NCBI GenBank assembly: GCA_030066475.1
Contig: JASJBO010000237.1
Span: 1 to 11,301 of the forward strand
DNA length: 11,301 nucleotides
Origin: Myxococcota bacterium
GTDB taxonomy: Bacteria > Myxococcota_A > UBA9160 > PR03
Reading direction: 5' to 3'
The position numbers were made by a program, and so were the translations under genes. Below, piece after piece: positions 5,477-11,301 of this stretch. Under the pieces are notes generated by a model. The model did no database searches, was not told the origin of the DNA, and saw only the letters and a program-made list of their open reading frames with translations. The stretch's first letter is position 1; every line of letters begins with the position of its first letter.

Positions 5477-7621
5477 ATGCGGCGTCCGCGCGCCCCCGCG
5501 ACCGCGCTGCTCGCGCTGGTCCTCGGCCTCGCCTGCGGACCCGGCGACACGACCGAGCGCGTGCCGCCCGCTCCGACGCCGGCGCCGCTCCTCGATCTCG
5601 AGGGCATTCGCCAGCGCGGGAGCCTGCGCCTGCTGCTGGTCCGCGGCGACGGCGGCCTGCTCCCGCGCGCCGGCTGGCCGCCCGACCGCGAGCGCGAGCA
5701 CGCGGCGCGCTTTGCCCGCGAGCTGGGGATCGACACCGAGTGGGTCGCGGTCGAGCGCTACGAGGAGCTGATTCCCGCGCTCCTCGACGGGCGCGGAGAC
5801 CTGATCGCGGACAACCTGACCGTCACGCCGGCGCGACGTCGTCGGGTCGCGTTCTCGGCGCCCTACGCCTACTCCCGCGAGCAGATCGTGACGCGCGCCG
5901 ACGACACCGTGAGCCGACCGGCGGACCTCGCTGGACGCCGCGTGGCCGCGCGGCCGTCCTCTTCGTTCTGGGAGAGCCTCGAGCTGCTGCGCCGCGACCA
6001 CCCCGGCATCGAGCTCGAGGCGGTCCCGGAGGATCACTCGACCGACGACGTCCTCGAGGGCGTGGCGCGCCGCGAGTACGACGTGGCGATCGCGGACAGC
6101 AACCTGGTGAGCCAGCTGCTCGCCTATCGCGACGACCTGCGCGTCGCGTTCGACCTGGGCCGCGACGTGGTGATCGCCTGGGCCATGCGCCCCGGCGCGA
6201 CCCGCCTGCGGCGCGCCGTCGACGCGTTCCTCACCCGCGTGGGCGCTGCGAGCGCCGACGGGGCGCTGCACGCCGAAGACCTGCCCGGCATCGCCACGCG
6301 GGGCGTGCTGCGCGTGCTGATGCGCAACGGGCCGTCCAGCTACTACGTCTGGCGCGGTCAGCTGCTGGGCTTCGAGTACGAGCTGGCGCGCGCCTTCGCC
6401 GAGCGCCACGAGCTGCGCCTCGAGGTGGTGGTGCCGCCGGGTCGCGACGACCTGTTCCGCTGGCTGCGGGAGGGACGCGGCGACCTGATCGCGGCCGGCC
6501 TGCCGATCGAGACCGACCGCGAAGGCGTGGTGTTCTCGCGCCTGTACCAGCGCGTCACCCCGAAGCTGGTGGCGCGCGCCGACGATCCGATCGCCCACGT
6601 CGACGATCTGGCCGGACGCCGCGTGGCGCTGCGCGAGAACGGTCCGGCCTGGCGCTGGCTGACCGCCCGGCGCGACGAGGGTCTCGACGTCGCGCTCGAG
6701 CCGGTCTCCGACGGCGTCGGCGTCGGCGCGCTGCTCGACGCGCTCGAGGCGGAGAGCCTCGACCTGGTCGTCGCCGACGGCCACGTGGTCGACGTCGAGC
6801 TGACCTGGCGCGACGCGCTGCACGCGCCGCTGGCGATCGGCGAGCCGGTGGAGCACGGCTGGGCGATGCGCGCCGCCGACCGCCGGCTGATGGCCGCGGT
6901 CAACGCCTTCCTGCGCGCGGAGTACCGGGGGACGTTCTACAACGTGCTCGCGCGCCGCTACTTCCGCGAGCCCCGGCACGTGCGCCGCGGCGCCGAGGAG
7001 CGCGCCATCCGCGCCGGGCGCCTGTCGCCGTGGGACGAGCAGGTGCAGGCGCTCGCGTCGCGCTACGGCTTCGACTGGCGCCTGATCGTGGCGCAGATGC
7101 ACCAGGAGAGCGGCTTCGACCCGCGCGCGCGCTCGTTCGCCGGCGCGCGCGGTCTGTTGCAGGTGCTGCCGGCAACGGCCCGCCAGGTGGGCGTCTCGGA
7201 CCTCTCGGATCCCGAGGCCGGGCTCATCGCGGGCGTGCGCTACCTGGCCTGGCTGCGCGAGCGCTTCGACCCGGCGCTGCCGCCCGACGAACGCACCTGG
7301 TTTGCACTGGCCGCCTACAACGCGGGCTACGGGCACGTGCGCGACGGGCGCGTGCTGGCGCGGGCGCGGGGCTGGGACCCGAACCGCTGGTTCGGCCAGG
7401 TCGAGCGGGCGATGCTGCTGCTGACGCGGCCCGAGATCGCCGAGCACGCCCGCTTCGGCTACTGCCGCTGCGGCGAGACCGTGCGCTACGTGCGCGAAGT
7501 GCGCGATCGCTACCGCGCCTACGTCCAGGCGGTCGGCGAGAGCCCGCCGCCGGGCGAGGCGGCCGCCGCGGAGCGGCCGGCGCGGGGGAGCGTTATCCTC
7601 GCCGGCCACCCATTCCGCTAG
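5477..7621 (+). CDS. MltF-like lytic transglycosylase lipoprotein with two solute-binding domains
   Basis: The gene encodes 714 residues. The signal sequence ends in LGLAC, so Cys20 should be lipidated; a Pro-rich linker follows (30-37). Domain 1 (about 40-258) and domain 2 (about 272-495) are both SBP_bac_3, each with a GRGDLIA segment (106-111, 334-339) and a DDLAGRRVA-like step (150-157, 376-384). The C-terminal SLT domain (about 518-690) has catalytic Glu544 in HQESGFDPRA, then GARGLLQVLPATA (556-568) and AAYNAGYGHV (612-621). Typical MltF has one solute-binding domain and about 500 residues, so this protein carries an extra one. It should sit in the outer membrane and cut peptidoglycan, with the binding domains acting as sensors or regulators. 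ATG at 5477 is chosen because the lipoprotein signal starts there; no Shine-Dalgarno sequence is present. A GYCRCG cysteine pair lies at 661-666. Confidence 0.88.
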   Translation: MRRPRAPATALLALVLGLACGPGDTTERVPPAPTPAPLLDLEGIRQRGSLRLLLVRGDGGLLPRAGWPPDREREHAARFARELGIDTEWVAVERYEELIPALLDGRGDLIADNLTVTPARRRRVAFSAPYAYSREQIVTRADDTVSRPADLAGRRVAARPSSSFWESLELLRRDHPGIELEAVPEDHSTDDVLEGVARREYDVAIADSNLVSQLLAYRDDLRVAFDLGRDVVIAWAMRPGATRLRRAVDAFLTRVGAASADGALHAEDLPGIATRGVLRVLMRNGPSSYYVWRGQLLGFEYELARAFAERHELRLEVVVPPGRDDLFRWLREGRGDLIAAGLPIETDREGVVFSRLYQRVTPKLVARADDPIAHVDDLAGRRVALRENGPAWRWLTARRDEGLDVALEPVSDGVGVGALLDALEAESLDLVVADGHVVDVELTWRDALHAPLAIGEPVEHGWAMRAADRRLMAAVNAFLRAEYRGTFYNVLARRYFREPRHVRRGAEERAIRAGRLSPWDEQVQALASRYGFDWRLIVAQMHQESGFDPRARSFAGARGLLQVLPATARQVGVSDLSDPEAGLIAGVRYLAWLRERFDPALPPDERTWFALAAYNAGYGHVRDGRVLARARGWDPNRWFGQVERAMLLLTRPEIAEHARFGYCRCGETVRYVREVRDRYRAYVQAVGESPPPGEAAAAERPARGSVILAGHPFR
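7593..7599 (+). promoter_or_regulatory. Weak -10-like element before the thiolase gene
   Basis: TTATCCT in the last codons of the transglycosylase gene is one of the few A/T-rich spots nearby and lies 39 bases before the thiolase ATG. It could start a separate message for the CoA cluster, but read-through from the upstream gene (17-base gap) is equally possible. Confidence 0.25.
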
Positions 7622-7629
7622 CCACTCCC

Positions 7630-7634
7630 GGAGG
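7630..7634 (+). promoter_or_regulatory. Ribosome binding site that fixes the thiolase start
   Basis: GGAGG ends four bases before the ATG at 7639. The thiolase frame stays open back to 5461, but only this start has a Shine-Dalgarno sequence and places AVIVESVRTG, the usual thiolase N-terminus, at the beginning. Confidence 0.8.
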
Positions 7635-7638
7635 ATTC

Positions 7639-8832
7639 ATGGCCCGCGAAGCCGTCATCGTCGAGAGCGTCCGCACCGGACTCACCAAGGCCCATCGGGG
7701 CTCCTTCAACCTGACCGAGCCGGTCGACTACCTGGCCCACACGCTGCGCTCCGTGGTCGAGAAGGCCGGCGTCGACCCGGGCGAGGTCGAGGACGTGATC
7801 TCCGGCGTCGGGATGCCCGAAGGCTGCCAGGGCATGAACATGTCGCGCATCGCCGCGATGGCCGCCGGCTTCCCCAAGGAGGTGGCCGCCACGTCCGTCA
7901 ACCGCTTCTGCTCGTCGGGCTCGCAGGCCGTGATGATGGCCGCCCATCAGGTGATCCACGAGGGCGCCGAGGTCGCGATCGGCGCGGGCGTCGAGACGAT
8001 CACGATGATGCAGGACGGCAGCCAGAACACGCACCGCATGGTGAACGCCACGGCCAAGGAGCGCTTCCCGGGGCTGTACTTCCCGATGGGCGTGACGGCC
8101 GAGATCGTGGCCGACCGCTACGGCATCTCGCGCGAGGACCAGGACGCCTACTCGCTCCAGAGCCAGCAGCGCTACGCGGCCGCCGCCGAGAAGGGCTGGG
8201 TCGCCGAGGAGATCGCGCCGATGAAGGTCACGCGGCGCGTCCAGAAGAAGGGCGAGGAGCCCTACGACGAGGAGTTCGTCGTCGAGCAGGACGAGTGCAA
8301 TCGTCCCAGCACCACGCTCGAAGGGCTCTCCGGCCTGAAGCCGGTGTTCAAGCCCGCCGAGGAGGGCGGCACGGTCACGGCCGGCAACGCCTCGCAGCTC
8401 TCCGACGGCGCCTCGGCCACGCTGGTGATGAGCGCCGAGCGCGCCCAGCAGCTCGGCCTCGAGCCGCTCGGCGTGTACCGCGGCTCGGCGGTGGCCGGCT
8501 GCGGCCCCGAGGAGATGGGCATCGGTCCGGTGTTCGCCGTGCCGAAGCTGCTCAAGCGCCACGGCCTCACGCTCGACGACATCGACATCGTGGAGCTGAA
8601 CGAGGCGTTCGCGTCGCAGCTGCTGTACTGCCAGCGCCAGCTCGACATCCCGAACGAGAAGCTCAACCCGAGCGGCGGCTCGATCTCGATCGGCCACCCG
8701 TTCGGCATGACCGGCTCGCGCATGACCGGCCTGCTGCTGCGCGAGCTCAAGCGCGAGGGCAAGCGCTACGGCATCGTCACCATGTGCGTGGGCGGCGGCC
8801 AGGGCTTCGCCTCGCTGTTCGAAGCCGCCTAG
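7639..8832 (+). CDS. Thiolase family protein (acetyl-CoA C-acyltransferase type)
   Basis: The gene encodes 397 residues, the full length for the family. The catalytic residues are all present: nucleophilic Cys91 in NRFCSSG, His353 in GHPFGMTG and Cys383 in MCVGGGQG. Also visible are the AVIVESVRTG start (5-14), VTAGNASQLSDGA (246-258) and NEAFASQ (321-327). Thiolases either cleave 3-ketoacyl-CoA with CoA, as in beta-oxidation, or condense two acetyl-CoA; the sequence does not decide the direction, but the next gene, a crotonase, favours degradation. The enzyme is cytoplasmic. It is first in a four-gene plus-strand set, three bases ahead of the crotonase. Neither a 3-hydroxyacyl-CoA dehydrogenase nor an acyl-CoA dehydrogenase is in the window. 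Confidence 0.93.
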   Translation: MAREAVIVESVRTGLTKAHRGSFNLTEPVDYLAHTLRSVVEKAGVDPGEVEDVISGVGMPEGCQGMNMSRIAAMAAGFPKEVAATSVNRFCSSGSQAVMMAAHQVIHEGAEVAIGAGVETITMMQDGSQNTHRMVNATAKERFPGLYFPMGVTAEIVADRYGISREDQDAYSLQSQQRYAAAAEKGWVAEEIAPMKVTRRVQKKGEEPYDEEFVVEQDECNRPSTTLEGLSGLKPVFKPAEEGGTVTAGNASQLSDGASATLVMSAERAQQLGLEPLGVYRGSAVAGCGPEEMGIGPVFAVPKLLKRHGLTLDDIDIVELNEAFASQLLYCQRQLDIPNEKLNPSGGSISIGHPFGMTGSRMTGLLLRELKREGKRYGIVTMCVGGGQGFASLFEAA

Positions 8833-8835
8833 CGC

Positions 8836-9537
8836 GTGGCGGACCTCGTCCAGTACGAGCTGCGCGAGGGCGTGGCCCGGCTGTCGCTCGACGACGGCAA
8901 GGCCAACGCCGTCTCGTTCGCGCTGCTCGACGCGGTGAACGGCGCGCTCGACCGCGCCGAGAAGGAGGCCGGGGCAGTCCTGATCGCGGGACGCCCCGGC
9001 CGCTTCTCGGCGGGCTTCGACCTGTCGGTGATGCGGTCCGGCGGCGCGGCGGTGGGCGAGCTGGTGGGAGGCGGGGCGCGGCTGGCGCTGCGCCTCTACG
9101 AGTTCCCCAGCCCCGTGGTGGCGGCCTGCACCGGCCACGCGCTGGCGATGGGCGCCATCCTGCTGCTGGCGAGCGACACGCGGCTCGGCGCCCGCGGCGA
9201 CTTCAAGCTCGGTCTCAACGAGGTGGCGATCGGCATGACCCTGCCGCACTTCGGCGTCGAGCTGGCGCGCGACCGGCTCTCGAAGCGGCACTTCACGCGC
9301 GCCGTTGCGGAGGCGGAGATCTACACGCCGGAGGGCGCGGTCGACGCGGGCTTCCTGGACCGCCTGGAGGCGCCCGAGGCGCTGCTCGACGCCGCCCAGG
9401 CCGAGGCGGAGCGGCTGGCGCAGCTCTCGCGCGGCGCGCACCACGGCACGAAGCTCGCCATGCGGCGCGAGACGATCGAGCGCGTCCGCGAGGCGCTCGA
9501 CCGCGAGATGCGAGGGCTTGCCGGCCCGGGGCGCTGA
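8836..9537 (+). CDS. Crotonase / enoyl-CoA hydratase family protein
   Basis: The gene encodes 233 residues, slightly shorter than the 250-260 of classical hydratases, as in the short crotonase group. The start is GTG at 8836, three bases after the thiolase stop. Oxyanion-hole elements are seen in RFSAGFDL (56-63) and in CTGHALAMGAILLL (98-111). Glu129 in LGLNEVAIGMT falls where the first catalytic Glu of enoyl-CoA hydratase lies; I cannot place the second catalytic Glu with certainty, so the protein may be an isomerase or another crotonase activity and not a true hydratase. The segment ending AGFLDRLE (171-178) is the usual end of the core, and the C-terminal helices (181-228) complete the trimer fold in relatives. 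It acts on an acyl-CoA in the cytoplasm, probably in the same pathway as the thiolase. Confidence 0.9.
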   Translation: MADLVQYELREGVARLSLDDGKANAVSFALLDAVNGALDRAEKEAGAVLIAGRPGRFSAGFDLSVMRSGGAAVGELVGGGARLALRLYEFPSPVVAACTGHALAMGAILLLASDTRLGARGDFKLGLNEVAIGMTLPHFGVELARDRLSKRHFTRAVAEAEIYTPEGAVDAGFLDRLEAPEALLDAAQAEAERLAQLSRGAHHGTKLAMRRETIERVREALDREMRGLAGPGR

Positions 9538-9572
9538 CCGGCCGCTGCTTCCACGGCGACTTCTGCCTCCTG

Positions 9573-9586
9573 CGCCGGCTCCGGCG
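9573..9586 (+). other. GC-rich hairpin in the gap before the acetoacetate-decarboxylase-family gene
   Basis: CGCCGG-CT-CCGGCG is a perfect inverted repeat in the 76-base gap between the crotonase and the next gene. It is followed at once by TAGTATGAT, a -10-like stretch at about 9587-9595. The pair could be a partial terminator and a secondary promoter that splits the four-gene set into two messages. Confidence 0.3.
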
Positions 9587-9603
9587 TAGTATGATGCCGC
9601 GCG

Positions 9604-9610
9604 GGAGGAG
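9604..9610 (+). promoter_or_regulatory. Ribosome binding site of the acetoacetate-decarboxylase-family gene
   Basis: GGAGGAG ends three bases before the ATG at 9614 and supports this start. Confidence 0.8.
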
Positions 9611-9613
9611 CCG

Positions 9614-10345
9614 ATGGCAGCCGAGACCTACCAGATCCAGGGCCGCGAGGTCCGCATGCCCGTCGTGGTGCGCGACGCCTCGACCGGCGTGGCCACGTTC
9701 CTCGTCTCGGCCCGTGCGGCGCAGCGGCTGCTGCCGGGCGACGCCTTCGAGGTGGCCGAGGTGCTGCCGGGCCGCACGCCGCTCGGGATCGCGGCGATCG
9801 ACTACCGCGACAACGACCTCGGCGACTACAACGAGGTCTCGATCACCTTCTTCGTGCGGCCCCGCGGCAGCGCGCGCGGCCTGCCCTACGTGGGCGCCAT
9901 GCGCGACCTGATGCGCGGCGAGCTCGGGACCTACATCCAGCGCCTGCCGGTGAACCAGGAGTTCACCTGCGAGGCCGGCCGCACGATCTGGGGCTTCCCC
10001 AAGACGGTCGAAGAGATCGACATCCACTACGAGACGGACCGCGTGCGCTGCCGGCTGCGCATGGACGGGCAGCACGTGCTCACGCTCTCGGTTCCGCGCG
10101 GCGGCGACCGCACCATGCCGGATCGCGCGATCCGCACCTTCACGATGATCGAGGGGGTTCCGCACGAGACCCCCTTCGTGCAGGGAGGCCACGGCGCGGG
10201 CTTCTCGATCGGCGGCGCCACGCTCGAGCTGGGCGCGCACGCGGTGTCCGAGGAGCTGCGCAGCCTGGGCCTGCCCCGACGCGCGCTGATGTGCATGTGG
10301 ACGGAGCACATGCACGGCACTTTCGAGTCGCCCCGAAAGCTCTGA
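9614..10345 (+). CDS. Acetoacetate decarboxylase family protein
   Basis: The gene encodes 243 residues, close to the 244 of Clostridium acetobutylicum acetoacetate decarboxylase. By motif comparison from memory, the Schiff-base lysine (Lys115 there, in GRELSAYPKK) corresponds to Lys130 here in GRTIWGFPK (122-130). The second lysine, which lowers the pKa of the first, is Thr131 here. The active-site Glu76 probably corresponds to Glu74 in DYNEVSITFFV. So the covalent chemistry may be kept but its tuning changed, as in family members that act on substrates other than acetoacetate. There is no signal peptide, so it is cytoplasmic. It lies 76 bases after the crotonase with its own ribosome binding site and only three bases before the cyclase-family gene, so the last two enzymes probably act in consecutive steps. 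Confidence 0.87.
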   Translation: MAAETYQIQGREVRMPVVVRDASTGVATFLVSARAAQRLLPGDAFEVAEVLPGRTPLGIAAIDYRDNDLGDYNEVSITFFVRPRGSARGLPYVGAMRDLMRGELGTYIQRLPVNQEFTCEAGRTIWGFPKTVEEIDIHYETDRVRCRLRMDGQHVLTLSVPRGGDRTMPDRAIRTFTMIEGVPHETPFVQGGHGAGFSIGGATLELGAHAVSEELRSLGLPRRALMCMWTEHMHGTFESPRKL

Positions 10346-10348
10346 GCG

Positions 10349-11260
10349 GTGACGAGCGAGCGCGGGATCGACGCCGAGGCGATCGAGCGCTTCCACCGCG
10401 AGCTCTCGAACTGGGGCCGCTGGGGCGAGCGCGACCAGCTCGGCACGCTCAACACCATCACGCCCGAGAAGCGCGTGGCGGCCGCGGCGCTGGTGCGCAG
10501 CGGCCGCGCCGTCTCCTGCGCCCGCGAGCTGCCCACCGAGGCCGCGCCCGACAACCCCCAGCCGGTCGTGCACCTGATGACCGGCACCGCGACCGAGGGC
10601 TACGGAGGCGACTATTTCGCGCTGGCACCGCACGGGTTCGCCACGTCGCACATCGACGCGCTGTGCCACATCTTCCACGATGGCCGGCTCTACAACGGCC
10701 ACCCGGTGGAGCGGGTGACCGCGCACGGGGCGCTCGAGCTGGCCATCGACGCGCTGCGCGAGGGGATCGTCTCGCGCGGCGTGCTGCTCGACGTCCCGCG
10801 CCTGCGCGGCGTGCCGTGGCTCGACGCGGGCGAGCCGATCTTCCCGGAAGAGCTCGACGCCGCGGAGGCGGCCGTGGGCCTGCGCGTGGAGCCCGGCGAC
10901 GTGCTCCTGGTGCGCACCGGCCGCTGGGCGCAGCGCGCGGCCGAGGGGCCCTGGGTGGCCCGCGAACGTCTCGCCGGCCTCCACGCGAGCTGCCTGCCCT
11001 GGCTGCGCGAGCGCGACGTCGCCGCTCTCGGCTCCGACGGCGTCTCCGACGTGATCCCGGCCCGCGCCGGCGACGCCGGCCTGCCGATCCACTCCGTCGC
11101 CATCGTCGCGCTCGGCCTGCACCTGCTCGACAACCTCGACCTCGAGGACCTCGCCCGCGCCTGCACCGAAGAGTCCCGCGCCGAGTTCCACCTCACCATC
11201 GCCCCCCTCGTCCTCCGCCGCGGCACCGCCTCCCCGGTCAACCCCCTCGCCCTCTTCTAG
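10349..11260 (+). CDS. Cyclase family protein (putative metal-dependent hydrolase)
   Basis: The gene encodes 303 residues from GTG at 10349, three bases after the preceding stop. It belongs to the PF04199 group that includes kynurenine formamidase and isatin hydrolase, in the longer subtype opening NWGRWGERDQLGTLNTITPEKR (21-42). The metal-binding region reads HGFATSHIDALCH (95-107): His101, Asp103 and His107 fit the HxGTHxDxPxH signature, but its first His is Phe97, with His95 nearby. Further conserved parts are GDVLLVRTGRW (183-193), GSDGVSDVIP (228-237), His248 and LHLLDNLDLEDLA (257-269). The family hydrolyses amides or ring lactams using manganese or zinc; the substrate here is unknown. 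The pairing with an acetoacetate-decarboxylase-type protein suggests ring opening or hydrolysis next to a decarboxylation. Confidence 0.87.
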   Translation: MTSERGIDAEAIERFHRELSNWGRWGERDQLGTLNTITPEKRVAAAALVRSGRAVSCARELPTEAAPDNPQPVVHLMTGTATEGYGGDYFALAPHGFATSHIDALCHIFHDGRLYNGHPVERVTAHGALELAIDALREGIVSRGVLLDVPRLRGVPWLDAGEPIFPEELDAAEAAVGLRVEPGDVLLVRTGRWAQRAAEGPWVARERLAGLHASCLPWLRERDVAALGSDGVSDVIPARAGDAGLPIHSVAIVALGLHLLDNLDLEDLARACTEESRAEFHLTIAPLVLRRGTASPVNPLALF

Positions 11261-11275
11261 CCCGCGCGCAGCGGG
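11261..11275 (+). terminator. Possible terminator hairpin after the CoA cluster
   Basis: CCCGC-GCGCA-GCGGG is a 5-bp stem starting right after the cyclase-family stop codon. A second CCCGCG/CGCGGG pairing with downstream bases is also possible. No T-tract follows, so only a Rho-assisted or weak terminator is plausible. The rest of the window, to 11301, holds nothing else I can support. Confidence 0.3.
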
Positions 11276-11301
11276 GACGCGCGCCGCGGGGGACGGCGGG
11301 G

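Noticed and set aside
5428..5736. An upstream extension of the EEP protein
   Set aside because: The extension is low-complexity Arg/Ser-rich, runs antisense to the transglycosylase lipoprotein signal, and the EEP fold starts at the GTG at 5427.
4376..7609. A 1077-codon open frame on the minus strand opposite the transglycosylase and running into the solute-binding lipoprotein gene
   Set aside because: It lies antisense to well-recognised protein domains; its translation is low-complexity Arg/Ala/His-rich text, as expected when GC-rich codons remove stops on the other strand.
5461..8832. A 1123-codon plus-strand frame that could be read as a fusion ahead of the thiolase
   Set aside because: The part before 7639 is an out-of-frame shadow of the transglycosylase gene. 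The thiolase has its own ribosome binding site and a normal N-terminus at 7639.
7618..9444. A long minus-strand frame opposite thiolase and crotonase
   Set aside because: It is antisense to two complete enzymes, has low-complexity translation and no recognisable domain. The same applies to the minus-strand frame at 9293-11191.

Overview
The window is very GC-rich (visibly about 70%, with strong G/C bias at third codon positions) and carries twelve protein-coding genes packed almost end to end. One of them is cut by the left edge. I see no tRNA, rRNA, CRISPR array, insertion sequence or phage gene, and the longest stretch without a gene is about 170 bases (470-639). The composition, a PEP-CTERM-type exported protein, several lipoproteins and CoA-linked carbon metabolism suggest a Gram-negative bacterium of the Myxococcota, Desulfobacterota or Binatia type. 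That placement is an inference from style, not from a marker gene.

Left part (1-2270): a secreted DUF4920-type protein (minus, partial) is divergent from a secreted protein with a C-terminal PEP-CTERM-like sorting signal (plus). Next on the plus strand is a bile acid:sodium symporter (BASS) family permease, which converges on an hspQ-like gene.

Middle part on the minus strand (2273-5427), in order of transcription: an endonuclease/exonuclease/phosphatase (EEP) family enzyme and a solute-binding lipoprotein with overlapping ends; a TetR-family regulator with its own A/T-rich promoter and a candidate operator; a four-helix membrane protein overlapping the regulator by ATGA; a 138-base intergenic stretch rich in potential RNA structure; and hspQ. 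The TetR gene and the membrane protein look like an autoregulated two-gene unit.

Right part on the plus strand (5477-11260): a large lipoprotein with two tandem family-3 solute-binding domains followed by a lytic transglycosylase domain, an enlarged MltF-like architecture. It is transcribed divergently from the EEP/solute-binding pair across a 49-base promoter region. Behind it is a compact metabolic set: thiolase, crotonase, acetoacetate-decarboxylase-family protein and cyclase-family metal-dependent hydrolase. The gaps within this set are 3, 76 and 3 bases. Together they suggest a CoA-dependent degradative or modifying pathway that I cannot name.

The most interesting items are the tandem-domain transglycosylase with a family-related lipoprotein across a shared promoter, the four-gene CoA cluster, the BASS protein with Lys in place of the usual sodium-site Gln, and the structured minus-strand leader before hspQ.
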